The notes: generated by a model not told the origin, from the letters alone. 50,793 nucleotides of DNA from Bacteroidales bacterium (GCA_023229525.1 JALNZC010000029.1:1-50793), one strand, 5' to 3'. Positions 1-8,832 are shown, counted from the stretch's first letter. Numbers and translations are program-made.

Positions 1-515
1 AACCGTTGAATTTCGACACTGCTTTGATGGGTCTCTCCCCTCAACCGTTGAATTTCGACACTGCTTTGATGGATCTCCTCATTCAACCGTTGAATTTCGA
101 CACTGCTTTGATGGATCTCTTCGCTCAATCGTTGAATTTCGACATTGCTTTGATGGATCTCACCGTTCAACCGTTGAATTTCAACATTGCTTTGATGGGT
201 TTCATCAGTCAACCGTTGAATTTCGGCTCTGCTTTTATGGACCTCCTCATTCAACCGTTGAATTTCGACATTGCTTTGATGGACCTCCCCATTCAACCGT
301 TGAATTTTGACACTGCTTTGATGGATCTCACCGTTCAACCGTTGAATTTCAACATTGCTTTGATGGGTTTCATCAGTCAACCGTTGAATTTCGGCTCTGC
401 TTTTATGGACCTCCTTATTCAACTGTTGAATTTTGACACTGCTTTGATGGGTCTTACCATTCAACTTTTGAATTTCTACACTGTATTGATGGACCTCACC
501 ATTTAATCGTTGAAT
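1..515 (-). repeat. 42-bp tandem repeat encoding a 14-residue double heptad
   Basis: About twelve consecutive 42-bp units (core AACCGTTGAATTTCGACA on the plus strand) lie in phase inside the minus-strand glycosyltransferase gene. Degenerate copies continue to about 590. The three-unit block in units 4-6 recurs almost unchanged in units 8-10, which points to a 168-bp (four-unit) duplication. The array is open at the window edge. The unit length is a multiple of both 3 and 21, so gain or loss of units keeps both the reading frame and the heptad register. Confidence 0.9.
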
Positions 516-1619
516 TTCCTCCTTTTTATTCCAAACCTCTTCGTTCAATTGCTGAACTTCCAAGTTTCGATTATGAAACGCTTCAGCTAAACGGTTAATT
601 TCACTGATTTTGCTGTCAATATTTGACGAATAAATATAATTGAATTTACTTATTATGTTAAAGAGATCATTGGAGGTTTTATCGATAGTTCTTGATAGAA
701 ATAAGTTATAATATTCAACAAATTCCTCTCTTTTAAGCAATTGAGCAATATCAGGATGTATCCCGAATTCAAATTGCCGCAAGCGTTCATTAATTGCATT
801 TGTCTCACTTTCGAGATAGAAACTGTCAGGGACCACATTCTGGTCAGTTGCTGATTGATTGCATATCCATATATTGTTATCAGACATCTGAATGTTAAAT
901 CCCAACATGTTATTTTCCGGTGTCCATTTGAGAAGAAACGAACAGAGATACTTGTTTGTTAAAATATTCAGGTTCGATTTTTCAATATCAGTCATGTTTT
1001 TAAAATACCCAGCCGTATCCTGAAACGTCGTTCTGGCTTCATGTGCGATATGTTTCAAGGTGTCGAGGTTAAAGTCCAATCGTTTAAGATTCAGCGATTC
1101 CAACCTGATATATAGATCACTATCGTCCCATCCATAGAATTTAATATATTCATTGTATCCGTTTACTTTAAAAAAATCTTTCCTGTATAAAAAAACCGAT
1201 CCATTTAAATGTTTTTCATTCTCGTCTCTTCCCAGCATCCAATTACCGGAATAAAAATTACCTGGTTTCAACGAATGTTTGTCAAAGAAACCGGGTAATA
1301 TCATTACATCTGCATCTATTTTTAAAATTTTACTTCGGGAAGCTAAACGGGCAGCAAGATTAAATGCCTGAGATAATATCCATTTTTCCTGACCGGGAAC
1401 AATTGCAAGGAATATTTTTCCATTCTGAAATTTTTCAACAAGTGGGATTAATGTTTCTTCGGAAGACCAGTCGACAATTATGATTTCATCTATTTCATTT
1501 TGGCCATACCATGTTTCCAGCACCTTCTCAAGGAATTCATGGCGATTTTTGACAGCAGTTATCAGAGAGACTCCTGGAATTACCTTTTTATAATATGGAT
1601 TCAGAAAATAATTTTCCAT
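1..1619 (-). CDS. Glycosyltransferase with long repeat-built coiled-coil tail (partial, runs off left edge)
   Basis: Reading the minus strand from the ATG at 1619 gives about 539 codons without a stop, open at the window edge, so the C-terminus is missing. Residues 1 to about 250 look like a GT-A glycosyltransferase: an N-terminal VSLITAVKNR strand, a KIDADVM stretch with the metal-binding DxD, and NGSVFLYRKDFF...GYNEYIKFYGWDDSD, typical of galactosyltransferase-type families. From about residue 330 the protein becomes heptad repeats, including about twelve near-identical 14-residue units of the type EIQRLNGEVHQSNV. Each unit is exactly two heptads, with I/L/V at the a/d positions. The start overlaps the upstream glycosyltransferase gene by 19 nt, so they are probably co-transcribed. 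The fold and coiled coil are seen directly; the acceptor and sugar are unknown. By analogy with WbdD-type proteins the coiled coil could act as a spacer or chain-length ruler, which is inference. Confidence 0.85.
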   Translation of the reverse strand, partial: MENYFLNPYYKKVIPGVSLITAVKNRHEFLEKVLETWYGQNEIDEIIIVDWSSEETLIPLVEKFQNGKIFLAIVPGQEKWILSQAFNLAARLASRSKILKIDADVMILPGFFDKHSLKPGNFYSGNWMLGRDENEKHLNGSVFLYRKDFFKVNGYNEYIKFYGWDDSDLYIRLESLNLKRLDFNLDTLKHIAHEARTTFQDTAGYFKNMTDIEKSNLNILTNKYLCSFLLKWTPENNMLGFNIQMSDNNIWICNQSATDQNVVPDSFYLESETNAINERLRQFEFGIHPDIAQLLKREEFVEYYNLFLSRTIDKTSNDLFNIISKFNYIYSSNIDSKISEINRLAEAFHNRNLEVQQLNEEVWNKKEEIQRLNGEVHQYSVEIQKLNGKTHQSSVKIQQLNKEVHKSRAEIQRLTDETHQSNVEIQRLNGEIHQSSVKIQRLNGEVHQSNVEIQRLNEEVHKSRAEIQRLTDETHQSNVEIQRLNGEIHQSNVEIQRLSEEIHQSSVEIQRLNEEIHQSSVEIQRLRGETHQSSVEIQR

Positions 1620-2458
1620 TTTCGTTTCAGGTTTTTGATTTTATCAATCAATATTCTGATTAAGGTTTCCAATGGCGGGTATTTGCTTATTGCCGGATTA
1701 TCTGGGTCCAGGGTCAGATCCCCCCAAGGGGAGTGGCTTCCGATTTCCAATGTTTTCTTTGCGGAGTATCCGAAATATCGTTGGATATTAGGCATATAAT
1801 CTCTCCTGAATGCAAAATCAATTGTATTGGTAGATGTTCCACCTGCTCTGAAATTGCAAATTATCCTGTCGAAGTATAAGAATTCTGATTTTATCCAGCA
1901 TCTCCAATTCAGATCCCAATCTGCGTTGATCTTATAATCTATATTGTAAAGATTAATTTTAGACAAAAGGCTTTTCGGATAAAAAATAGCCTGATGACAT
2001 ATATTCTGACTTACCAGCTTTCTCTTTGTGAATCGTCCATCATAGATTTGTCCGTCTTTTGCCCATCCGGTGTCACCTTCAATTTTCACATTACCATAAA
2101 CAACCCGTTCCTCCGACAGCAAGCCGGATTTAACAAGGTCTGTTAAAACCCATTTATCGTAAAACTGGTCATCGGATCCCAGAAAGCATAAAAAATCTCC
2201 ATTGCTTTCTTCGATCCCTTTATTCATTGCATCATAAACTCCCCGGTCGCTGTCGCGGATCATCCGGATATGTTTCCATTGATGAGCATATTTTGTGATT
2301 ATTTCTGCCGTTTTATCCTGTGAGAGCCCGTCAACAACAATGTGTTCAATATTTTTATATTCCTGATCTATTACACTACGAAGTGCAAGTTCGATGGAAG
2401 CGGCAGCATTGAAGGCCGGTGTTATTATTGAAATAAGCGGGGAATCCTTTAAATTCAT
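1601..2458 (-). CDS. Family 2 glycosyltransferase (WcaA-like)
   Basis: 285 residues with a GT2 (GT-A) fold. The N-terminal strand ISIITPAFNAAASIELALRS is followed by IEHIVVDGLSQDKT and DRGVYDAMNKGIEESNGDFLCFLGSDD, where the final GSDD supplies the metal-binding aspartates. This is the layout of cytosolic enzymes that transfer one sugar from a nucleotide-sugar donor during O-antigen or capsule assembly. There are no transmembrane segments. It lies 68 nt downstream of another glycosyltransferase gene and overlaps the next one by 19 nt, so the three minus-strand genes look like one operon. Donor and acceptor cannot be told from sequence. Confidence 0.9.
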   Translation of the reverse strand: MNLKDSPLISIITPAFNAAASIELALRSVIDQEYKNIEHIVVDGLSQDKTAEIITKYAHQWKHIRMIRDSDRGVYDAMNKGIEESNGDFLCFLGSDDQFYDKWVLTDLVKSGLLSEERVVYGNVKIEGDTGWAKDGQIYDGRFTKRKLVSQNICHQAIFYPKSLLSKINLYNIDYKINADWDLNWRCWIKSEFLYFDRIICNFRAGGTSTNTIDFAFRRDYMPNIQRYFGYSAKKTLEIGSHSPWGDLTLDPDNPAISKYPPLETLIRILIDKIKNLKRKWKIIF

Positions 2459-2526
2459 AAGTATCTTCTCAAATCAAATAACGGTTTATTAACGCTAAAG
2501 TATCACAAGGACATGTTTCAAATTTA

Positions 2527-3660
2527 TTAATGAATCTTTTTCCCGAAAAAAAGAAGGTAGATCTGATACAGGAGGTCCTTGGCGCTTTGAATAACTGCAT
2601 CAAACCTGGTTTTTGTAGGATTGTTGTCGGGATTAACCGGGTATTCATGGGCATACCAGTTTTCATAGCAGTTTAATGTACCGTCGTTCAGGAAAGGATC
2701 CGGAAATGCCTTTTGAAGGTCAGACCGTTCACGATATAATTTATTCATGGCAGGGATGACTTTATTCCCGCTTGAGAAAAAAGAATAGTTCCATGGCAAA
2801 TCGCCCAGTTCAGCCTGACCATTTTCATTCAATTTTTTAGTATACCAACTCCATAATTCATGCAATACATGGTCTTTATCGACGTACCTGACGATTTCAT
2901 TGATTCCCTGTCCTGAATCATACCCGCTGAAATGGAAAAAACGCAGAGGTTGTCCATCAACGACGAATTTTCCTGATCCATTTTTATCCAATTGGCGCTG
3001 AGAAAGGTTCCACCTGGCAACATTATAACCAGGATCACGAAAAATAAAAAGTTTGTCAAAGAGCGCCGGAGCAAGATCGCACCAGCGCTGGTCAGTATAT
3101 AATCCCCAGTCGAAATCGATGTAACAGAATTCCAATAGCCGGTCGCGGTACCATGTTAAAAACTCAAGTCCCTGGCCTTCACATTTCACGGCAAAAAAGC
3201 CGAGATTATATACCCCATGTTTTAAAAAACATACTTCATTATTCAGAACATCTCTTAGATTGGTTTCGCGTTTGGTCTGATGTGGTGTCAGTATTATAGG
3301 GAATTCGTCCAGCTTTTTTGAAATGTCTCCCAGGGAATCAAAAACAGCAATATCCGGATCGATGTACATGAGTTTATCAGTCCCGGTAGTTTCTGCAATA
3401 AACGCAGCAGCAGGGCCTTTAACGGCTGTACATATTTCCATGATCGTGTGCTTGAAAATCCAACTTTTTAAATGAGGTATATTCAGGTCATGAATAGTAA
3501 GAACCTGATCGAAGGGTTCCTCATTGATTTTGATTGATTCATGAAGCGTTTCAGAAACGACAACTACAAACTTCCAGTCCGGATGATAATTTTTCAACGA
3601 TTGGCCAAGTATTCGTGCTTTCGGTAGATAATTGTTGGTAATTGAGGTAAATACGTACAT
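2527..3660 (-). CDS. Glycosyltransferase, nucleotide-diphospho-sugar transferase type
   Basis: 377 residues. The start MYVFTSITNNYLPKARILGQ and the motif KLMYIDPDIAVFDSL around residues 95-110 (a DxD metal site) resemble GT8-like or nucleotide-diphospho-sugar transferases that accompany polysaccharide clusters. Later motifs are WGLYTDQRWCDLAPALF and GYNVARWNLSQR, also typical of this family. No signal peptide or membrane helix is seen. It is the first gene of a three-gene minus-strand glycosyltransferase operon that diverges from the ABC exporter. The exact sugar is unknown. The broad call is firm and the family number is not. Confidence 0.8.
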   Translation of the reverse strand: MYVFTSITNNYLPKARILGQSLKNYHPDWKFVVVVSETLHESIKINEEPFDQVLTIHDLNIPHLKSWIFKHTIMEICTAVKGPAAAFIAETTGTDKLMYIDPDIAVFDSLGDISKKLDEFPIILTPHQTKRETNLRDVLNNEVCFLKHGVYNLGFFAVKCEGQGLEFLTWYRDRLLEFCYIDFDWGLYTDQRWCDLAPALFDKLFIFRDPGYNVARWNLSQRQLDKNGSGKFVVDGQPLRFFHFSGYDSGQGINEIVRYVDKDHVLHELWSWYTKKLNENGQAELGDLPWNYSFFSSGNKVIPAMNKLYRERSDLQKAFPDPFLNDGTLNCYENWYAHEYPVNPDNNPTKTRFDAVIQSAKDLLYQIYLLFFGKKIH

Positions 3661-3859
3661 TGGGAACTATTGTTAGATCGATTTAACGTAATACATGAAT
3701 TCCACTAATATTGCCTGCCATGATCCGAGGGCCGGGAATTATCAGAAAAGCCCTTCTGGTAAACACCCGGATATTATGTCCCATGGCAGAGAAATCCACC
3801 AATATAATCTATCCGGAATTGAATAATTTACCCCTCTTTCATTGATGTCGGATGCGATA

Positions 3860-3867
3860 CAAATATA
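3860..3867 (-). promoter_or_regulatory. Candidate Bacteroidota -7 element for the minus-strand glycosyltransferase operon
   Basis: Reads TATATTTG on the minus strand, matching TAnnTTTG. The -33 region is poor (TTTT rather than TTTG), and it would leave a leader of about 190 nt before the start at 3660. It is only a candidate. Confidence 0.3.
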
Positions 3868-3960
3868 TTGCATGATAATCTAAAAACCTAATTTCACTTT
3901 CTTCGATTCCAGGTTTTTCGCAGGTTCGGATTTGAAAATTTTACCGACTCCAGTCATCCC

Positions 3961-3996
3961 CGTTTTTAAAACGAATTTTGTATTAATGAATCATTA
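3961..3996. promoter_or_regulatory. Two perfect 13-bp inverted repeats (possible operator pair)
   Basis: CGTTTT-T-AAAACG at 3961-3973 and TAATGA-A-TCATTA at 3984-3996 are each perfect 6+1+6 palindromes, with centres 23 bp apart, about two helical turns. They lie between two divergent polysaccharide operons. The arms differ from each other, so they would not be two copies of one operator sequence. The palindromes are seen directly; a regulatory role is inference. Confidence 0.35.
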
Positions 3997-4153
3997 GGGG
4001 TAAGATAAAGTGAAAAATTTCTAATTTTACCTCTTTTTAAAGTTCAGGGTCATTTTGGACAAAAAACAACCGGAATCATCCAGCCATTAATAAAACAGAT
4101 ATACAAACAGACCTGATGATGGCCGGTAAATTTATAAAGCTGCTGTGTTATTT

Positions 4154-4936
4154 ATGAAAAATTTGTTTCACCATAAACAATTACATTACTGGGATACCAT
4201 TTGGATGCTGGCCAAAACGGATTTGAAGATGCGATATCAGGGTTCCTGGTTGGGAGCTATCTGGGTATTTCTAAAGCCGTTTTGTCTTTTCCTGATATTG
4301 AATTTTGTATTTTCGAATCTGTTTTTTAAACATAACCCAAATTATACTATCCGGTTGTTGGTAGGCCTCGTTCTTTGGTCATTTTTTTCAGAGGCGACCA
4401 CGGTCGGAATGAATAGCTTGCTCGACAAAGCGCACATATTAAAAAAGATATATATACCATTGTGGCTTATCATTATTTCTTCGACGGTCCACAGCGCGCT
4501 TGCTTTTTTCTTCAACCTTGTGATTCTGTTTATTTTTCTGATTGCCTTTAATGTTTTCCCAGGCATTTTGCAAATATCTGTTTTCATCATTTATATTCTT
4601 CTGATATACGGAATTTCGTTGACTTATTCTTTTTTTGCTGCTCCGTTATATGTAAAGTTCCGCGATCTGAATCAGATTTGGGAGGTTCTCCTGAGTGTAT
4701 TGTTTTATGCAAGTCCGATTATTTATCCAATTACTGCAGTTCCTCCGCATGTTCAATCAATATTGTATTTAAACCCAATGACATTGCTTATTGAACACTC
4801 GAAAGTTGCTTTAATCGATCATGGAATTGCCCGTTTTGATCATCTTCTGATATTTATTGCAATATTTATTCCCTGTTTTTTAGGAAGTATTTGGTTTTTA
4901 AAAAAATCTTCAAAAAATCTGATCGAACGCATGTAG
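4154..4936 (+). CDS. wzm: ABC-2 type polysaccharide exporter permease (Wzm/TagG-like)
   Basis: About 260 residues with six predicted membrane helices and the N-terminal MLAKTDLKMRYQGSWLGAIWVFLKP, a hallmark of O-antigen/teichoic-acid ABC-2 permeases. The C-terminal half has the usual ASPIIYP and LNPMTLLIEH motifs. With the ATPase gene 15 nt downstream it would form the inner-membrane exporter that moves an undecaprenyl-linked glycan to the periplasm. The ATG at 4154 is preferred; an in-frame GTG at 4145 would add three residues. It is the first gene of the long plus-strand polysaccharide run. Confidence 0.92.
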   Translation: MKNLFHHKQLHYWDTIWMLAKTDLKMRYQGSWLGAIWVFLKPFCLFLILNFVFSNLFFKHNPNYTIRLLVGLVLWSFFSEATTVGMNSLLDKAHILKKIYIPLWLIIISSTVHSALAFFFNLVILFIFLIAFNVFPGILQISVFIIYILLIYGISLTYSFFAAPLYVKFRDLNQIWEVLLSVLFYASPIIYPITAVPPHVQSILYLNPMTLLIEHSKVALIDHGIARFDHLLIFIAIFIPCFLGSIWFLKKSSKNLIERM

Positions 4937-4951
4937 TTTTAACTTATTGAA

Positions 4952-6205
4952 ATGAATAACGATATTGCCATAAAGGTAGATCATATTTCAAAAACCTTTG
5001 AGATTCCTCAGGAACGTAGGAATAGTATCAGAGAGAGGATGCTTGAGTTTCGGAAAAAAACGATCTATGAGAAATACAATGCCCTTGAAGATGTATCAAT
5101 GGAAATCAGAAGAGGAGAATTTTTTGGCATCATTGGCCGTAATGGAAGCGGGAAATCGACCTTTTTAAAAATCCTTGCAGGTATTTATACTCCGGATTCG
5201 GGATCTGTTGCGGTGAATGGACAGATTTCTCCTTTTCTTGAATTGGGTGTTGGCTTTAACCCGGAACTATCGGGGAAGGACAATATTTTCCTGAACGGGA
5301 CCATTCTTGGGCTTACATTTAAAGAGATTGAGAGGAAGTATCATAAAATCATTGAGTTTTCTGAACTAGAGCGGTTTATACACTTAAAAGTCAAGAATTA
5401 TTCCAGTGGGATGCAGGTAAGGCTTGCATTTTCTGTTGCAATCTATGCAAATAAGGAAATTCTGTTAATGGACGAAGTTTTAGCGGTAGGTGACAGCAAT
5501 TTTCAATCAAAATGTCTTACAGAATTTCTGAATTTCAAACGCCAAAATAAAACCATTGTCCTGGTAACACATGATCTGGGTGTAGCTCGGAAGTATTGTG
5601 ACAGACTTATGTTACTTCGCAGTGGTAAAGATGTAATGACTGGTGGCGCCAGGGAGGTAGCTGCAGAATACACCTTACAGAATATGTCGGATGAAGAACG
5701 GAGGATTTATCAAAAGGCCCAACAAAAAAATGCTGAGGAAGTAGTTGTAAACGATATTCATCTTGAACCGATTTTTATCGAAAAAAATCCTGTAAATAAA
5801 GCTGCAACAATCGAAAAAATAGAATTTCTGGATGAAAACAAAAATTTAAAAAACATTTTTAAAACCGGAGAGGATCTGGTTGTCAGGATCTGGTTCTCGA
5901 AACATGAAAGTGTAGATAAATTAAACTTCGGGATTGCAATATATTCCCTGGAGGATTATTATATATTTGGCATCAATACACTCTTAGATCATATCAGTAC
6001 CGAAAAATATTTACAGAAGGGATATTGTGATGTTCATTACAGGCGGATAAACCTTGGAACGAACAAGTATTATATCCGGGCCGGAATTTATGAAGATCAG
6101 AGTGAGAAGTTAATTGATTATGTTGATCAATCCCCCGAGTATTTTCAGGTACAGGCATTCAATCAGAATACCGGAATTATTCATCTGGATTATGAATGGG
6201 TTTGA
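4952..6205 (+). CDS. wzt: ABC polysaccharide exporter ATPase with C-terminal carbohydrate-binding domain (Wzt-like)
   Basis: 417 residues. The nucleotide-binding domain shows Walker A GRNGSGKST (62-70), signature SSGMQ (151-155), Walker B LLMDE (171-175) and the H-loop histidine in VTHD (about 207). Residues from about 277 to the end form an extra beta-rich domain of the Wzt C-terminal type, which in known systems recognises the modified non-reducing end of the glycan and so makes export depend on a completed chain. Its presence suggests the glycan carries a terminal modification, which fits the methyltransferase and acyltransferases nearby. Partner of the permease 15 nt upstream. Confidence 0.93.
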   Translation: MNNDIAIKVDHISKTFEIPQERRNSIRERMLEFRKKTIYEKYNALEDVSMEIRRGEFFGIIGRNGSGKSTFLKILAGIYTPDSGSVAVNGQISPFLELGVGFNPELSGKDNIFLNGTILGLTFKEIERKYHKIIEFSELERFIHLKVKNYSSGMQVRLAFSVAIYANKEILLMDEVLAVGDSNFQSKCLTEFLNFKRQNKTIVLVTHDLGVARKYCDRLMLLRSGKDVMTGGAREVAAEYTLQNMSDEERRIYQKAQQKNAEEVVVNDIHLEPIFIEKNPVNKAATIEKIEFLDENKNLKNIFKTGEDLVVRIWFSKHESVDKLNFGIAIYSLEDYYIFGINTLLDHISTEKYLQKGYCDVHYRRINLGTNKYYIRAGIYEDQSEKLIDYVDQSPEYFQVQAFNQNTGIIHLDYEWV

Positions 6206-6359
6206 TAATAAATAAATTCGAGGATGAACGAAAATCCGAATTCTTCAACAATGGTTGTCGAAGAAAATTTGCACAATAGATAAAAAATAATTATAATAAA
6301 TTTTTTTTGCCATATTAGTTAAAAATCTTATTAACAATTAAAATTCAGGAGACCGAAAG

Positions 6360-7286
6360 ATGAAATCTAACAAAAAATTCATGAAAATCGCATTGATTCT
6401 TTTATTTGTAATTGCAATTGCCTTTATTGTATATTATTTTTTCAATGATATTTTTAAAGTGGAAGGAGAGGCAAGACTTGTTAAGATGGAACTGCCAGTA
6501 GAAACACAAAATTTAACAATCTCACTCGATTTAGTAAAAATGGATAAATTAGAGTGGAAGGATGCTTTATTGATCAAGGGTTGGGTTTTCAAACAAAACG
6601 TAAAAGAAAAAGAACGGGATGTATACTTAGTCCTTAAATCAGATAAAAGGACACTAATTTTTAAAATAGAAAAAGATAACATAAACAGGCCCGACGTTAC
6701 AAGTTATTATAAGCTGAATGGAGGAATCCTGAATCATGGATTTGAAATAAACGTCCCCCTGTATTTATTGAAAGAAAATATCTATCAGGTTGGATTTGTC
6801 CTCAGTGACGCAACCGGGAAATATTATACTATGTCATCAAAGGAATTAATAATATCCGATGGTACTGTTGAAGTAAAAAATTTAAAACCCGAATTTGTAA
6901 AACCCAAATCCAATCAGGTATCAATAACATTAAAAGTACCAACATGTAAAACCAAATGTGGCTTTGAAAAAGCCAGTATCTCTGATAATAATATTAATAT
7001 CGGTGGATGGGGTTTCCTTGATGGAATGAATACGGACAACATGAAATCATATGTCCTGTTAAAGAAAAACGAAACTGTTAATGTTTATTCTGTGGATGTC
7101 GTAATTAGGAAGGATGTAGCCAATTTTTATAAAGCAACGGGATTGAACCTTGATTCTTCGGGTTTTTTTACTAAGATTCCGGTCGTCAATCTGGAGAAAG
7201 GGCATTATCAGGTTGGTGTATATATTGAAAAAGGCAATCAATCAGGGATGATCTATTCTAATAAATACTTCGATATTGGCCAATGA
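6360..7286 (+). CDS. Membrane-anchored protein with two repeated beta-type domains, function unknown
   Basis: 308 residues. Residues 7-27 form one hydrophobic anchor, with the rest predicted outside the cytoplasm. Two homologous segments follow, about residues 55-165 and 200-308. Both have the pattern GW-x-F, then a YLVLK/YVLLK strand, RPDV/RKDV, a GF, and Y-QVG near the end. Similar segments are found alone or fused in other polysaccharide-locus proteins. The spacing CAGGAGACC before the ATG is a fair ribosome binding site for this phylum. Its place directly after wzt suggests a role in glycan handling after or during export. I do not recognise a characterised function; an accessory sugar-binding protein is the simplest guess. 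Confidence 0.75.
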   Translation: MKSNKKFMKIALILLFVIAIAFIVYYFFNDIFKVEGEARLVKMELPVETQNLTISLDLVKMDKLEWKDALLIKGWVFKQNVKEKERDVYLVLKSDKRTLIFKIEKDNINRPDVTSYYKLNGGILNHGFEINVPLYLLKENIYQVGFVLSDATGKYYTMSSKELIISDGTVEVKNLKPEFVKPKSNQVSITLKVPTCKTKCGFEKASISDNNINIGGWGFLDGMNTDNMKSYVLLKKNETVNVYSVDVVIRKDVANFYKATGLNLDSSGFFTKIPVVNLEKGHYQVGVYIEKGNQSGMIYSNKYFDIGQ

Positions 7287-7358
7287 TTCGGCAACCCGGG
7301 TTTAAGATCTGTATTGCAGTGTGAAGAATAGATTTTTTGAGGCCCTTAAAAACAATTT

Positions 7359-8831
7359 ATGCTTTTTACATCTATCCCTTTTGTTGTCTTCCTGTTTGTG
7401 ATATTTATTTTATACTGGTTTGTCCTTAACAGGAATCTTAAAGTTCAGAACTTTTTTCTTCTTGTAAGCAGTTATTTTTTTTATGGATGGTGGGACTGGC
7501 GGTTTTTATTTCTGCTCTTTTTTATCTCTGTTTCCAATTATATCATTGCCATACTGATTCAAAAAAAAGACCAAAATTCACACAGGAAATTTCTTTTTAT
7601 CCTGGGTTTGATTATCAACATTGGCACCTTAGTCATCTTCAAGTATTTCAATTTTTTCGCAGATGGACTTATTCATCTCATATCCCTGTCCGGGATTAAA
7701 ACAAGCCTGAAAACGCTGAATATCATTCTGCCAATCGGAATAAGTTTTTACATTTTTATTTCACTTAGCTATATCATTGATGTTTATCAACATAAGCTTA
7801 TCGCTGTCAGGAATTTATTTGATGCATTATTAACGTTCAGCTTTTTCCCCATAATCCTTGCCGGGCCAATACAGCGGCCAATTAGTCTGTTGCCGCAGAT
7901 ACAAACCAGACGAATATTCAATTATTCTCATGCAACAGACGGGCTAAGACAGATTCTTTGGGGCGTATTTATGAAAATTGTTATTGCAGACCGATGTGCC
8001 GTTAATGTCAATGCCATATTTTCTGATTCTTCAACACAACTTGGGAGTACTTTGATCTTAGGAATATTCTTGTTTACTGTTCAAATATATGCTGATTTTG
8101 CAGGGTACTCCAATATTGCAATCGGGTTGGGAAAATTACTTGGGTTTAATATCATGCAGAATTTCGCCTACCCCTATTTTTCAAGAGACATAAGAGCGTT
8201 TTGGAAAAGATGGAACATTTCTCTTACATCGTGGTTTAGAGATTACGTATTTTTACCCATAGCCTATTCTGTTTCCAGAAATATTAAATCCGAAAGATTT
8301 TACCTGATTAAAACGGAATTTTTAATATATGCGATAGGGCTATCGGTAACGTGGGTATTAACCGGACTGTGGCATGGCGCTAATTATACGTTTATTATAT
8401 GGGGCGCTATTCAGGGTTTTTTCCTGCTCATTTTTCATATAACGATAAAACCCAAGAAAAGATTGTTAAAACGCCTTAATCTAAACAATAATAACGTAAT
8501 ACTGATATTCATTGAAACGATTGCAACTTTTATCATTATTATGTTTTCCTGGACTTTCTTCAGGGCTGATAACATTGGGCATGCATTGAGTTATATTTCC
8601 GGAATATTTTCAATGTCCTCGTTTACTATTCCAGTAATAAATCCGATAACAACATTTCTGATTGTTGCGTTCTTTGTCATTGAATATTTAGGAAGAGATC
8701 AGGAATATGCAATTGCGCGTTTGTGGATGAATTGGTATAAACCAATTAGGTGGGCCATGTACTATACTATTATTTTTATAATAATCTATTTTATGGGGGA
8801 AGAACAACAATTTATCTATTTTCAATTCTAA
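7359..8831 (+). CDS. MBOAT O-acyltransferase (AlgI/DltB-like)
   Basis: 490 residues, about eleven hydrophobic segments. It carries the MBOAT hallmarks RDIRAFWKRWNISLTSWFRDYVFLP and the catalytic-histidine motif GLWHGANYTF. The N-terminal LFTSIPFVVFLFVIFILYWF and YFFYGWWDWRF are typical of AlgI-like proteins, which pass acyl (usually acetyl) groups across the membrane for transfer to extracytoplasmic polysaccharide. Such proteins normally need a periplasmic SGNH/AlgX-like partner, and two small SGNH-like genes follow directly. A second MBOAT lies at 10874. The last codons (EQQFIYFQF) are part of a direct repeat described elsewhere. Confidence 0.93.
   Translation: MLFTSIPFVVFLFVIFILYWFVLNRNLKVQNFFLLVSSYFFYGWWDWRFLFLLFFISVSNYIIAILIQKKDQNSHRKFLFILGLIINIGTLVIFKYFNFFADGLIHLISLSGIKTSLKTLNIILPIGISFYIFISLSYIIDVYQHKLIAVRNLFDALLTFSFFPIILAGPIQRPISLLPQIQTRRIFNYSHATDGLRQILWGVFMKIVIADRCAVNVNAIFSDSSTQLGSTLILGIFLFTVQIYADFAGYSNIAIGLGKLLGFNIMQNFAYPYFSRDIRAFWKRWNISLTSWFRDYVFLPIAYSVSRNIKSERFYLIKTEFLIYAIGLSVTWVLTGLWHGANYTFIIWGAIQGFFLLIFHITIKPKKRLLKRLNLNNNNVILIFIETIATFIIIMFSWTFFRADNIGHALSYISGIFSMSSFTIPVINPITTFLIVAFFVIEYLGRDQEYAIARLWMNWYKPIRWAMYYTIIFIIIYFMGEEQQFIYFQF
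8805..8831 (+). repeat. 27-bp direct repeat, copy 1 (3' end of MBOAT gene)
   Basis: Matches 9996-10022 at 26 of 27 positions. The copies are offset by exactly 1191 bp, and each ends one base before a start codon (GTG 8833, ATG 10024). Copy 1 encodes the last codons and stop of the MBOAT gene. Confidence 0.9.
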
Positions 8832-8832
8832 C

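Larger units (their letters stand above)
3661..4153. other. Divergent intergenic region between glycosyltransferase operon and ABC-exporter operon
   Basis: About 490 bp with no convincing gene. It must contain outward promoters for both flanking operons. It holds a candidate minus-strand -7 element at 3860-3867 and a pair of perfect 13-bp inverted repeats at 3961-3996, listed separately. A weak plus-strand candidate is TCATTTTG at 4050-4057, one mismatch from TAnnTTTG, with a poor -33 element. Nothing else was recognised. Confidence 0.6.

Noticed and set aside
6..506. Plus-strand open frame of 166 residues made of NFDTALMDL repeats
   Set aside because: It is the shadow of the minus-strand coiled-coil gene. 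The minus frame continues through unique glycosyltransferase sequence with a proper start at 1619, while the plus frame ends with the repeats.
1..515. 42-bp repeats as a CRISPR array
   Set aside because: Units are contiguous with no unique spacers and stay in one open reading frame with heptad periodicity.
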